A program made the position numbers and the translations under genes. Positions 9,312 to 18,185 of a stretch of 64,000 nucleotides of DNA are shown here, in pieces. Within the stretch, counting starts at the first letter, position 1; each line of letters opens with the position of its first letter. This stretch comes from JAFGIG01 sp964397545. Its GTDB lineage: Bacteria; SDB-A. The DNA is taken from NCBI GenBank assembly GCA_964397545.1, contig CAYNIW010000006.1, positions 40,572 to 104,571 of the forward strand. The letters are read 5' to 3'. The notes under the pieces were generated by a model that was not told where the DNA came from, searched no databases, and saw only the letters and a program-made list of their open reading frames with translations.

Positions 9312-9961
9312 TTTATCTCTCCTTTTCTTCTCCAGATTTCCCTTGAAAAATGGGCTCTTTCGCCGAGTTTTTTCCTGTCTTTGACGCTGTGATATCTTGA
9401 TTTTGAAAAATCCTGCGGAAGAGATTCGATTCCGTCAATAATCTCTATTGTGTGCAGGAACAAAAGCCAACCGTGGTCAAGACACTTTTTATATACATCT
9501 TCAACTTCCTCGATTTCAGGATATATACTGAATTTGACCTGTGATACGACAGGGCCGGAATCTATTCCGCCTGTTATTTCATGCATGGTGACACCGTGAA
9601 ATTTTTCATTGTTCTTGAGCGCCCAGTTTACCGGATTAAGACCTCTGTATTCCGGCAGAGAGCCCGGATGTATATTTAGCATTCTTCTGAATCTCTTTAT
9701 GAAATCTTCGGGAAAAATCTTGTCGTAAAAAACCGAAAGTCCGAGTTCGGTTCCGTCTTCAAAGGCTATATCATTAAAATGTCCGGAACCGGCGCAAAAC
9801 ACGTTTTTCAAGCGGCACCATGCGGAGATTGACTCGGTCCATTCAGGCTCAGGTATTACCGGAACCACTCCCAATAAATCGAATCCGGGATTTGTCAAAA
9901 AATATTCGCCGATTTTTACAGCAAGAGAGCCTTTGCCGAAGAGAATCACTCTTTTCCTCAA
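9308..9961 (-). CDS. Formyltransferase-fold protein (Fmt/ArnA type), probable N-formyltransferase
   Basis: At 217 residues this covers only the catalytic formyltransferase fold, without the C-terminal domain of methionyl-tRNA formyltransferase. The active-site triad of the family is visible: Asn and His in LNIHPGSLPEYRG and Asp in GGIDSGPVV. The N-terminus RKRVILFGKGSLAVKIGEYF begins the Rossmann-like fold. Members use 10-formyl-tetrahydrofolate to formylate a primary amine. Sugar N-formyltransferases and the ArnA N-terminal domain are the closest functional analogues. The neighbouring genes handle activated polymer building blocks, which argues against initiator-tRNA formylation. The ATG overlaps the upstream stop by 4 nt. 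Confidence 0.8.
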   Translation of the reverse strand: MRKRVILFGKGSLAVKIGEYFLTNPGFDLLGVVPVIPEPEWTESISAWCRLKNVFCAGSGHFNDIAFEDGTELGLSVFYDKIFPEDFIKRFRRMLNIHPGSLPEYRGLNPVNWALKNNEKFHGVTMHEITGGIDSGPVVSQVKFSIYPEIEEVEDVYKKCLDHGWLLFLHTIEIIDGIESLPQDFSKSRYHSVKDRKKLGERAHFSREIWRRKGEIN

Positions 9962-11772
9962 GAAATCCCCTTCTCTTTCGCCGAAAGAAGCGCTTTGATC
10001 AAAATTTCGTTTTCTTCAGGTTTTTTTACGGCAATCCTGACGAATTCCCCTCCTTTTATTCCGTCTTTTCCGGTGCAGTCCTTTATAAAAATCATGTAAT
10101 CCGAAAGAAGCCTCGCGGCAAGACGGCTCGCTTTGACCCCTTCCAAAGAGCAGAATACATAGTTCGCCTGGGAAGGATAAGGCTCTATCCATGACAGTTT
10201 TTCGAGGCTGTTTATGAAAGAACGTCTTTCAATGGAAACTTTTTCACATGCCAGCCTGTATTCTTCTTTGTATTTTACCGCGGTCTGAAGAAAAAATTCC
10301 GCGAAAGAATTCACGTTCCAAACAGAAACGTAGTCTTTAATAAATGAGATTATTTTAGGGTCTGAACATGCCGCCAAGCCGAGCCTGACCCCCGGGACAC
10401 CGTATGATTTACTGATGCTCTTGACCACTATCATGTTCGGAAAATCTTCGAGAACTTCGTCGCGCAGAAGAGAATTCTTTTCGCCTCCGTCTGAAAAATC
10501 CACAAAAGATTCGTCGAGGACAAGAAATTTACCCTCTTTTCTCATTTTAAGCGCCAAAGACAGTATTTCATTCACGGAAAAGTAACGCCCGGTGGGATTG
10601 TCGGGATTTATAAGGATAAAAACTTTATTTGAAACGATTAATGATGTTAAATCTTCTCCTGAAGCGCGGAAATTTTTCAAACACAGCTTCTCTACATTGC
10701 TGAATCTTCTCGTGTATTCATCAAACGTCGGCTCAATTATAACGGTTTTTCTGCCTTTGAAGATTTCCGCGACCGCATTTATAATCTCGGAGGCTCCGTT
10801 GCCGACTGTCAGAAATTTTTCCGATACTCCGAAAAGCCTTGAGGCGAGAGAATTCTGTTCGTCAAGTCCCGAGGGATAATGGGTGGTCAGTATTCCTGCA
10901 TTGACAGAGAATTCATCTTTCATCTTTTCCGGGGGGAAAAAAGGGTTTACAAGATAGCAGAAATCGAGTATCCCCGGAAACTTCCAGAAACCGCCGTAAT
11001 TTTTTTTAAAAGAAGATAAAATTTTATCTTCACCGGCGAAAAGGAGCTCCGCTGCGCGAAGATCCTGTGAATCGTCTATTTCAAACCATTTTATCTTTTC
11101 GTCGAGGACAACCGCTTTTATTCTGTTTCTGTCGAGAAAAGTTATCAGGCTCAGCACCTGTTCGTAATATTCGTTATGGCCCATGGATTTGCAGTAGGCT
11201 TCGAGAAAAGGGACATAGTGATTAGATAAAAATTCCTTTGAAAACTTGTATATGTTGACCGTTTTGTAATAATCGTCAATATCAGAATTGACAAAATCCT
11301 TTTTGCCGATAAAACTCTGAATTTCATTTTCCGGGTTAAGCTTGACGACTGTTCCGTCCATCCATGATCTGTATTTCGCGACGAGGACTAAATCCCCGTC
11401 AGGATTTGACAGTAGTTCCGAAAGAGCTTTTTTTTCAAATACAACATCACTTTCCAGAAGCAAAACATCATCTTTAAGAAGATATTCCCTCGCCAGGAAG
11501 AGAGAATAGATATTGTTGGTTTTATCGTAATCAGGGTTTTCGATATACAAGACCGGTTTGCCGTTATGGCTTTCGCCAATATGTTTTTTAAGACTTTCGG
11601 CTTTATATCCCGCAACAATGACAATTTTCTCAATTTGGTCCAAAATGGATATGCTTTCGAGAGTGTAATCTATTATTGGTTTTCCGTTCAAGGGCACCAT
11701 GCATTTTGTGTTGTCCGCAGTGAGATCCTTGAGTCTCTTGCCCATCCCGGCGGCGAGAATCACGGCGATCAT
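9958..11772 (-). CDS. Fusion of cytidylyltransferase-type nucleotidyltransferase and HisC/CobD-like PLP enzyme
   Basis: This is a 604-residue two-domain protein. Residues 1 to about 240 are a nucleotidyltransferase of the LicC/PntC type: MIAVILAAGMGKRLKDLTAD with KCMVPLNGKPIIDY, and acidic metal-binding residues in VLLLESDVVF. Residues about 265-600 are a fold-type I PLP enzyme: phosphate-cup glycines in TVGNGASEI, LINPDNPTG, LDESFVDF, and the PLP lysine in SISKSYGVPGVRLG. The second half most resembles histidinol-phosphate aminotransferase and threonine-phosphate decarboxylase. It could decarboxylate or transaminate a phosphorylated amino compound, and the first half could then make its CDP derivative. 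Known fusions of PntC with an aminoethylphosphonate transaminase use a class V-like partner, which differs. The ends overlap both neighbours by 4 nt. Confidence 0.85.
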   Translation of the reverse strand: MIAVILAAGMGKRLKDLTADNTKCMVPLNGKPIIDYTLESISILDQIEKIVIVAGYKAESLKKHIGESHNGKPVLYIENPDYDKTNNIYSLFLAREYLLKDDVLLLESDVVFEKKALSELLSNPDGDLVLVAKYRSWMDGTVVKLNPENEIQSFIGKKDFVNSDIDDYYKTVNIYKFSKEFLSNHYVPFLEAYCKSMGHNEYYEQVLSLITFLDRNRIKAVVLDEKIKWFEIDDSQDLRAAELLFAGEDKILSSFKKNYGGFWKFPGILDFCYLVNPFFPPEKMKDEFSVNAGILTTHYPSGLDEQNSLASRLFGVSEKFLTVGNGASEIINAVAEIFKGRKTVIIEPTFDEYTRRFSNVEKLCLKNFRASGEDLTSLIVSNKVFILINPDNPTGRYFSVNEILSLALKMRKEGKFLVLDESFVDFSDGGEKNSLLRDEVLEDFPNMIVVKSISKSYGVPGVRLGLAACSDPKIISFIKDYVSVWNVNSFAEFFLQTAVKYKEEYRLACEKVSIERRSFINSLEKLSWIEPYPSQANYVFCSLEGVKASRLAARLLSDYMIFIKDCTGKDGIKGGEFVRIAVKKPEENEILIKALLSAKEKGIS

Positions 11773-12869
11773 TTTCCCTCCTTTTTACTGTGGGAAAGCA
11801 GTTCTTCGAGACAAAATCTGAATCTTTCCGAAGAATAACCGTCTGTGTATTCAAAAATATATTTTTTATCCTTTTCTATGTTCTTTTTCCTCTCATCGGA
11901 AGGCGCGAGAGCTGTTCTGACAGCCTCTTCAAGCTCCTCCCCCTTTCTTATGTGAATAAATGAATCCGAGAGCCAATCCTTCGGATTCTCGTCTAAAAGG
12001 AGTTCTCCGTCGGAATGTCTGAGCTTTTCGTGTTCGAGATCCACTATGACGCCGCATCTTCCAAGCGAAAGGAATTCGTTAATAACGCTCGAAGCTTCGC
12101 TTATCATGACATCCGCGGCATACATGTATTTCATCATACTGTGTATATTCTTGGGGACAAGAAACAGAGATTTATTTTCAGCCGCGGCCTTTTGTGCCGC
12201 TTTGTGCTGAGATCGAGGCGCGTATTTTCCGCTCCAGCTGTAAGGGTGAAGTTTATATATGACATTGAACTCTTCGGCAAGAGGCGGGAGAAAAGGTGTA
12301 ACCATGGATATTGAAGTCGGTTTGTAAGTGGGAGCGTAGAGGATTGTTTTTTTCGAAGGGTCGAGTCCCGCTTCTTCAATGATTTTTTTTCTGTCAAAAG
12401 TCCCGTCAAAGAAAGGATCGAGCTTCGGCAGTCCAATGACTTTTATCTCCTCTATTTTGTCAAGTCCGTAATATTCGAACCTTTTTCTCCTGTATTCACC
12501 TTCGAGAAAACATACATATCTCGTTTTCGGCTGTTTGAGGAGATTTCTGTATCTCAATGTCTTAAAACACGGTCCGTGATCGACGTTGCAAAGGACAGCA
12601 TCTCCGTATTTCTCCGGTTTTTTCAATGTGTCACCGCAGACTACCGCATCAAAACCGTCTATGCGGTCGGTTATCTTAAATCCTTTCTGGAGGTAGTTTT
12701 TTTCTGTCTCTCTTTTTTTCGAAAAAAGAAGGAAACCGAATTTTCTTTCCTGGTTTTTACCAATCCGAATCTCAAGCGAATAATTCTTCGAATTTTGGAG
12801 ATTTTTGTAAATCGGCTCAAAGGAAGGCCAGTAATAGTCCTGAACCACGTCAAAAAGGACTTTTATCAA
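11769..12869 (-). CDS. CDP-glycerol glycerophosphotransferase family protein (TagB/TagF-like)
   Basis: The 366-residue product has the GT-B-like layout of the Glyphos_transf family. The N-terminal half includes a VCGDTLKKP and NVDHGPCFKTLRYRN region and EGEYRRKRF. The donor-binding half contains KKTILYAPTYKP, YKLHPYSW and the MISEASSVINEFLSLG region, which holds conserved acidic and serine residues. Family members transfer a phospho-alcohol from a CDP-alcohol donor to a glycan or polymer acceptor, as in wall teichoic acid synthesis. Here the fused cytidylyltransferase next to it is the obvious donor source. There is no transmembrane segment; peripheral membrane association is expected from the family. 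It overlaps both neighbours by 4 nt. Confidence 0.85.
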   Translation of the reverse strand: MIKVLFDVVQDYYWPSFEPIYKNLQNSKNYSLEIRIGKNQERKFGFLLFSKKRETEKNYLQKGFKITDRIDGFDAVVCGDTLKKPEKYGDAVLCNVDHGPCFKTLRYRNLLKQPKTRYVCFLEGEYRRKRFEYYGLDKIEEIKVIGLPKLDPFFDGTFDRKKIIEEAGLDPSKKTILYAPTYKPTSISMVTPFLPPLAEEFNVIYKLHPYSWSGKYAPRSQHKAAQKAAAENKSLFLVPKNIHSMMKYMYAADVMISEASSVINEFLSLGRCGVIVDLEHEKLRHSDGELLLDENPKDWLSDSFIHIRKGEELEEAVRTALAPSDERKKNIEKDKKYIFEYTDGYSSERFRFCLEELLSHSKKEGK

Positions 12870-13534
12870 TCCCGCCCTCTTTCACCTTCAACCTGAGATA
12901 CCGATCCGCTCTTCCAGTCGAGAAGATATACTTCTCCGAGTTCTTCCTTTTGTTCTTTAAGTTTCTTTTTTTCGAAACGGAAAAATTTTCCGCACTGTGA
13001 AACAATTTCCTCTGTAAGAAGGACTTCTCCTGAAGCGGCGATCTCTTCCCCCAGCTTACTCGCTCTGTTCACGGGAGAGCCATAGACATCGAAATCTCCT
13101 ATTTTCAAAATCTTTCCCCACCCTAAGCCTACGCAGAGAAGAACTTTTTCTTCTTCAATTCTCGTCTTGTTGTATTCACGGAGGCATTCCTGCATAGCCT
13201 TTGAGCATTCAACCGCTTTATGGATATTTCGGAATATCACGAGCATGCTGTCGCCTTCCATTTTAATGAGAATGCCGTCGTATTCCTCTATTACAGGGAC
13301 TAAAAGCCTTTCCGATTCGTATATTGTCTGAAGGAAATGGACTATTCCGAATTTCTCCACTTTTCTTGAAAATCCGGTCAGGTCCGTGAACATAACCGCC
13401 CACTCTTCGCCGAACAGGTCCCATATTTTTTTGTCAATAATCTTTTTATCCGCTCCTTCTTCGAGTCTCTTCGCGAGCAGTTTGGACAACCTCTCCTCGG
13501 AAGAAGAAAACCTTATATTTCTCGAATGGATCAT
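12866..13534 (-). CDS. Class III adenylate/guanylate cyclase domain protein
   Basis: The 222-residue protein is little more than one cyclase homology domain. Metal-binding Asp residues are visible in MFTDLTGFSRK and KMEGDSMLVIF. The purine-specifying Lys (IKMEGD) and Asp (FDVYGSPVN) are those expected for ATP. The transition-state Asn is present in PVNRASKLGE, but the partner arginine five residues on is Lys. Dimeric class III enzymes make cAMP or cGMP. It is the first gene of the surface-polymer chain and overlaps the glycerophosphotransferase by 4 nt, which is an unusual position for a cyclase. A short helical N-terminus (about 45 residues) precedes the domain and no sensor domain is present. 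Confidence 0.85.
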   Translation of the reverse strand: MIHSRNIRFSSSEERLSKLLAKRLEEGADKKIIDKKIWDLFGEEWAVMFTDLTGFSRKVEKFGIVHFLQTIYESERLLVPVIEEYDGILIKMEGDSMLVIFRNIHKAVECSKAMQECLREYNKTRIEEEKVLLCVGLGWGKILKIGDFDVYGSPVNRASKLGEEIAASGEVLLTEEIVSQCGKFFRFEKKKLKEQKEELGEVYLLDWKSGSVSQVEGERGRD

Positions 13535-13563
13535 AAAATCCTCTCAATTCTTCATGTGCGGTT

Positions 13564-15849
13564 TTGAAGTGCCGAAATATACTTCAATATTTGGATAAAA
13601 CTATATATCATTATATAAATATTAACTCAGAGAAAGAAAGAAATAAACACCGGAGGGCGGACATAACAAAAATCAGATTCCATTGGCATATTGCAGTTTT
13701 GACAATAATTCTTATAATTTATTTTTTAATTCATCTTTTGTATTTTGCCCAGTCCTCTAAAAACCCTTTCTATTCTTATCCACTCGGAGATCCGTTGTAT
13801 TTCGACCGCTACGCGTCTCAAATCGCAGAAGGGAACTTCCTCGGCGATGAAGTTTTTCACAAAGCTCCTCTGTATCAGTATTTTCTCGGGGCAATATACT
13901 CTGTTTTCGGGCACAATTACACTGCACCTCGGGTAATACAGGCTTTACTAAATGTATTGTCTTCCATTTTTGTGTTTTTAATCTCGAAAAAAATCTTCGG
14001 CAAGGCGGCGGCTTGGACCGCTCTTCTTTTATGTGTCTCAAGCGGAGTAGCAGTATATTACGCCGGAGAACTTCTGATGCCGTCTTTACTGACGTTCCTA
14101 ATGCTCATTTCGGTTTTTGTTTTCATGAAAGCCATGGAAAAAAAATCAAAATCCCTATATTTTCTTTCGGGTTTCCTGTTCGGACTCACGTCCATCACGA
14201 GACCGAATTTTCTCGTTCCTGCGCTGGTTTTCACTGCCATAGCCGCACTGGTTCAAAAAAAGAATTTTTTGACACCGGCAGCGGTTATTCTTTCAGGTCT
14301 TCTGCTCGCTATAGCTCCGGTCACTTTGCGTAATTTTCTTGTAGGAAAAGATTTCGTTCCGATATCGTCTCAGGGGGGCGTGATTTTTTACATTGGAAAC
14401 AACATAGAATCGAACGGCATGACTGCAGTAATTCCGGGAACCGGCGACGATTGGGACGACATAGCTCTCGCGGAAAGAGAAACCGGAAAAACCCTTAAAC
14501 CTTCCGAGGCTTCTAATTTTTGGTTCAAAAAAACGCTCAATGAGATAAAGGAGCATCCTTCTTCTTTCACGGCTCTTTTAGTTAAAAAGACGGTGTATTT
14601 TTTCAACGGGTTGGAAATACCCAACAATCAGAACATGTATCTTTCCTCCGGAGGAACTTTTCTTTCCGCTTTAGTCAAAAGAATAGGTCCTGTGAAAAAC
14701 TTTATGTTGTATATACCCTCGGGAATAATTATACCCATGGGCCTATCGGGTTTGGCTCTCGCCGCCTTCAAAAAGAGGAGAAAAGCTTTCGTACCGGCTC
14801 TTCTTATTATCTCCTATTCAGCGTCTCTAATCGTCTATTTCGTCTTCAGCAGACTCAGAGCGCCTCTTTTGCCTTTTTTCGTTTTATTCGGATCATTTTT
14901 CGCAGTTTCGGTCTCCCAATACGCCGTGAAAAAAAACTTTCTCGCCGTGTCTTTGTCTTTCGCCCTTTTTCTCCTACTATCGGCTTTTTCGAATTACAGG
15001 TTCATAAAAAAAGATTTCTCTTCTGAAGCCATGCTTCATTTCAACCTCGGTCTTAAAAGTTTCAACCAATCCGACTACGAAAATGCCTTCGGCGAATTCA
15101 CTGCCTGTCTAAAGTCAGAATCCCGATATCCCAGGGCTAATCTGAATCTCGGACTGATATCCTATAAAAAAGGAGACTTATCGTCGGCGATGTCTTACTA
15201 TGAAAGAGAAATTGAGTTAAATCCCAACGAAGCAAGGACTTACAACAACATCGCCGTTCTTTATTCGAGAACCGGGAGAGATTCACTCGCTGTTGAAAAC
15301 TGGAAAAAAGCAATCCTTCTGAACCCAAGGTTCACTGAAGCCAGGTTGAATCTCGGAATTAAATACGAGAACACAGGATTTGCCGACTCCGCTCTTTTTT
15401 TATTTAATTCGGTCCTGTCATACGAAAGATCGTCTGAAGGGGCGTATTCCGGCATTGCGAGAATTTACCACAGAAAAGGACTGATCAGAGAATCCGCCGA
15501 AAACTATGAAAAAGCAATATCTTTGAATCCTCAGAACCACGAGCTTTATTTTAACTACGCTCAATTATGGGCGCAATCGGGCAAACTCGACACGGCGGCG
15601 GCGCTTCTTGAGAAAGCCGTTGAAATAGAACCCGGTTTTACCGCGGCTCACCATAACCTCGGCCTTTGTCATTTATACTCGGGAAATCACGAAAAAGCTC
15701 TTATTTCACTGAAAAAAGCCGTTTATACCGACTACAGCTTCCCGGGCGCTCATCTGGCGCTATCTGCTCTCTATGAAGCCATGGGAGAAACGGAAAAGGC
15801 GGCGCAGGAAAAAGCCATAGCTGACTCTCTTTACGAAAACAGCCCGTAA
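13564..15849 (+). CDS. GT-C (family 39-like) membrane glycosyltransferase fused to TPR repeats
   Basis: Residues about 40-485 are a polytopic membrane region of the dolichyl-phosphate-mannose/ArnT type. A first membrane helix is followed by a periplasmic loop with the acidic motif (YPLGDPLYFDRYA) and KAPLYQYFLGAIY, then several more helices. From about residue 490 to 755 there are seven or eight TPRs (for example LGLKSFNQSDYENAFGEF and LGLCHLYSGNHEKALISL). Family members transfer a sugar from a polyprenyl-phosphate donor on the outer face. The TPR tail probably faces solvent and binds acceptor proteins. The TTG at 13564 lacks an RBS. A clear GGAGGG at 13652-13657 points to a start near 13663, where the in-frame codon is ATA. 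Confidence 0.8.
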   Translation: MKCRNILQYLDKTIYHYININSEKERNKHRRADITKIRFHWHIAVLTIILIIYFLIHLLYFAQSSKNPFYSYPLGDPLYFDRYASQIAEGNFLGDEVFHKAPLYQYFLGAIYSVFGHNYTAPRVIQALLNVLSSIFVFLISKKIFGKAAAWTALLLCVSSGVAVYYAGELLMPSLLTFLMLISVFVFMKAMEKKSKSLYFLSGFLFGLTSITRPNFLVPALVFTAIAALVQKKNFLTPAAVILSGLLLAIAPVTLRNFLVGKDFVPISSQGGVIFYIGNNIESNGMTAVIPGTGDDWDDIALAERETGKTLKPSEASNFWFKKTLNEIKEHPSSFTALLVKKTVYFFNGLEIPNNQNMYLSSGGTFLSALVKRIGPVKNFMLYIPSGIIIPMGLSGLALAAFKKRRKAFVPALLIISYSASLIVYFVFSRLRAPLLPFFVLFGSFFAVSVSQYAVKKNFLAVSLSFALFLLLSAFSNYRFIKKDFSSEAMLHFNLGLKSFNQSDYENAFGEFTACLKSESRYPRANLNLGLISYKKGDLSSAMSYYEREIELNPNEARTYNNIAVLYSRTGRDSLAVENWKKAILLNPRFTEARLNLGIKYENTGFADSALFLFNSVLSYERSSEGAYSGIARIYHRKGLIRESAENYEKAISLNPQNHELYFNYAQLWAQSGKLDTAAALLEKAVEIEPGFTAAHHNLGLCHLYSGNHEKALISLKKAVYTDYSFPGAHLALSALYEAMGETEKAAQEKAIADSLYENSP

Positions 15850-15880
15850 ATTTTACAGAAAATTTTTTTTGCATGTCCAA

Positions 15881-15909
15881 TTGACTGAAAAGTCAATATG
15901 AAGTAGTAT
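15881..15909 (+). promoter_or_regulatory. Promoter of the tdh-kbl unit
   Basis: TTGACT (15881-15886), a 17-nt spacer and TAGTAT (15904-15909) form a good sigma-70-type promoter about 48 nt upstream of the start codon. The -35 box is also the left arm of a small inverted repeat TTGACTgaaaAGTCAA, which could be an operator. Confidence 0.6.
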
Positions 15910-15956
15910 TGCGTTTTCTGATCCCATTTTTTAAAAAACATTATTAAGGAGGCAAT

Positions 15957-16910
15957 TTGAAGAGAATACTCGTCACAGGTTCGGCAGGCCAGATAGGCTC
16001 TGAACTGACAATGTTCCTGAGAGAAAAATACGGGAACGAGAATGTTGTCGCCGGTATACACCGAACTCAGCCCAGCGAAAAGCTAAAAGAATCCGGGCCT
16101 TTTGAAACCGTGGACTGCAGAAATTCCTCTGCTCTCGCCGCGACAGTGGATAAATTCAAAATAAACGTAATCTACCATCTTGCCGCGGTCCTTTCCGCCA
16201 CAGGAGAAAAAAATCCGCAACTCGCATGGGACGTCAACATAAACGGATTATACAATGTTCTCGAGGTCTCGAGAGAAAAAAATTGTTCGGTTTTCGTTCC
16301 AAGTTCCATCGCCGCTTTCGGCCCGGAAACTCCTAAAGACAAGACTCCTCAGGACACTATTCAGAGAGTGACTACGATGTACGGCGTAACCAAAGTGGCA
16401 GGTGAACTTTTAAGCGACTATTACCATAAAAGGTTCGGCGTCGACACGAGAGGTCTCAGATACCCCGGAATCATATCTTACGAAACGCTTCCCGGCGGCG
16501 GCACAACCGACTACGCTGTCGAGATTTTCTACGAAGCAATCAAAACCGGGAAATATACCTGCTTTCTCAAACCGGACACCACTCTCGATATGATGTATAT
16601 GCCCGACTGCCTTAAAGCGACAGTCGAAGTAATGGAAGCCGATTCTTCAAGGCTCGAACACAGAAACGCCTTCAACGTCACAGCTTTCAGCGTCAATCCT
16701 GACCTTCTCACATCACAGATAAAAAAGCACATTCCTTCGTTCGAAGTATCTTATGAAATAGACGAAGTAAAACAAGCCATTGCGGACTCCTGGCCAAACA
16801 GCCTCGACGACAGCGCCGCTAAGAAAGAATGGAACTGGAAACCCGATTACGATCTGCCGGCTATGGTCAATGACATGATTGAAAAACTGTCAACAAAACT
16901 AAAAAAGTGA
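15957..16910 (+). CDS. L-threonine 3-dehydrogenase, short-chain (epimerase-like) type
   Basis: The 317-residue protein belongs to the extended SDR family. The NAD-binding motif is GSAGQIGSEL near the N-terminus and the catalytic YxxxK is in MYGVTKVAGE near residue 141. The substrate-side segments RGLRYPGIIS, PGGGTTDYA and the LKPDTTLDMMYMPD region match the SDR-type threonine dehydrogenase of Flavobacterium and animals rather than the zinc-dependent Tdh. It oxidises threonine to 2-amino-3-ketobutyrate with NAD+. The next gene, 15 nt on, encodes the ligase that cleaves this product, which supports the call strongly. The start is TTG with a perfect AAGGAGG at 15946-15952. Confidence 0.92.
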   Translation: MKRILVTGSAGQIGSELTMFLREKYGNENVVAGIHRTQPSEKLKESGPFETVDCRNSSALAATVDKFKINVIYHLAAVLSATGEKNPQLAWDVNINGLYNVLEVSREKNCSVFVPSSIAAFGPETPKDKTPQDTIQRVTTMYGVTKVAGELLSDYYHKRFGVDTRGLRYPGIISYETLPGGGTTDYAVEIFYEAIKTGKYTCFLKPDTTLDMMYMPDCLKATVEVMEADSSRLEHRNAFNVTAFSVNPDLLTSQIKKHIPSFEVSYEIDEVKQAIADSWPNSLDDSAAKKEWNWKPDYDLPAMVNDMIEKLSTKLKK

Positions 16911-16925
16911 ACGGAGGAATCCAAA

Positions 16926-18158
16926 ATGCCGATAAATAAACTCGGAAATATTCTAAATTGCTCTGTTTCTGATCTCAAAAAAAAAGGAACAGCCAAAGGC
17001 AAAGAATTCATAATCGAAAAAATTATCAAACCCCAGGGAGAAAAAGGCCTAAGATACCTTTTGAAAGGTTTTGAGGGCAAAGAATTCATTAAAATGAATT
17101 CCAATTCCTATCTCGGAATGTCGCTAAGAGAAGAGATCGTCGAAGCTGAAGAAAAAGCCGTCAGAGAATTCGGAGTCGGACCGGGCGCAGTTAGATTCAT
17201 AAGCGGCAGTCATAAACCGCACAGGGATCTTGAGAAGAAACTCGCCGAGTTTCACGGCAGGGAAGAAGCAATGATATTCAGCGCCGCCTACGTCACTGTC
17301 ATGGGAACAATTACGCCTTTGGTCACTCCCGATACAGTTATCATAAGCGATGAACTCAACCACAACTGCATTATTAACGCCGTGAGACTTTCAAGACCTA
17401 AAGACAAGACTATATACAAACATCTGGACGTCAGCGACCTCGAAGAAAAGATAAAAAGCTATGCAGGCAAAGCTAAGAGAATAATCGTCGTGACCGACGG
17501 AATTTTCAGCATGCGCGGAGACTTCGCCCCTCTCGACAAGATAAATGAGATAGTTAAAAAACACGACGACAAATTCGAAGAAGATATAGTCCTCGTGGTT
17601 GACGATTCTCATGGCGTCGGTGCTTTCGGAAAAACAGGCAGAGGCACTGAAGAATACACGAACTGTGGTAAAGTCGATATTCTAATAGGAACTCTCGGCA
17701 AAGCTTTCGGCGTCAACGGCGGATATGTTACGTCAAGTGAAAACATAATCACTTATCTCAGGGAAACGGCTCCCATGTATATATATTCAAATCCCATAAC
17801 CGCGTCCGAAGCCGCCGCTGTGATAAAGGTTTTGGAAATGCTCGAAGGAAAACAGGGCGACTCGATCCTCGATCACTTGAGAAGCATGACAAAAAAATTC
17901 GAGAAAGGCTTACTGGACCTCGGTTTTGAGATAATCGTAAGCGATCATCCCATAGTCCCCGTTCTAGTCAGGAACACCGAAAAAACCGCTGAACTCGTCA
18001 AATTCCTCATAGAAAACGGTGTTCTCGCGACAGGATTGAACTACCCAGTCGTCCCGAAAGGCGACGAATCAATACGCTTTCAGGTAAACGCGGATCACAC
18101 GGCTTTCGATATAGACAGCGTTCTGGAAGTATTAAAAAAATACAAAGAGATAAATTGA
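16926..18158 (+). CDS. kbl: 2-amino-3-ketobutyrate CoA ligase (glycine C-acetyltransferase)
   Basis: The 410-residue PLP enzyme belongs to the alpha-oxoamine synthase family. The cofactor lysine lies in LIGTLGKAFGVNGGY (about residue 258), the ring-stacking His region is DDSHGVGAFGKTGRG, and SNSYLGMS and RFISGSHKPH form the N-terminal substrate region. Kbl splits 2-amino-3-ketobutyrate with CoA into glycine and acetyl-CoA. With the threonine dehydrogenase encoded 15 nt upstream it completes threonine degradation. Homologues such as KAS/BioF and ALAS have similar motifs, but the Tdh neighbour decides the function. The gene ends directly at a strong terminator. Confidence 0.93.
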   Translation: MPINKLGNILNCSVSDLKKKGTAKGKEFIIEKIIKPQGEKGLRYLLKGFEGKEFIKMNSNSYLGMSLREEIVEAEEKAVREFGVGPGAVRFISGSHKPHRDLEKKLAEFHGREEAMIFSAAYVTVMGTITPLVTPDTVIISDELNHNCIINAVRLSRPKDKTIYKHLDVSDLEEKIKSYAGKAKRIIVVTDGIFSMRGDFAPLDKINEIVKKHDDKFEEDIVLVVDDSHGVGAFGKTGRGTEEYTNCGKVDILIGTLGKAFGVNGGYVTSSENIITYLRETAPMYIYSNPITASEAAAVIKVLEMLEGKQGDSILDHLRSMTKKFEKGLLDLGFEIIVSDHPIVPVLVRNTEKTAELVKFLIENGVLATGLNYPVVPKGDESIRFQVNADHTAFDIDSVLEVLKKYKEIN

Positions 18159-18183
18159 AAAGGGAGACTTAGGTCTCCCTTTT
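18158..18183. terminator. Bidirectional intrinsic terminator between convergent kbl and pycB/oadA-like gene
   Basis: An 11-bp perfect stem (AAAAGGGAGAC with GTCTCCCTTTT) has a TTAG loop. The A-rich left and T-rich right flanks make it functional for both the plus-strand kbl transcript and the convergent minus-strand carboxyltransferase operon, whose stop codon begins 2 nt beyond it. Confidence 0.9.
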
Positions 18184-18185
18184 CG

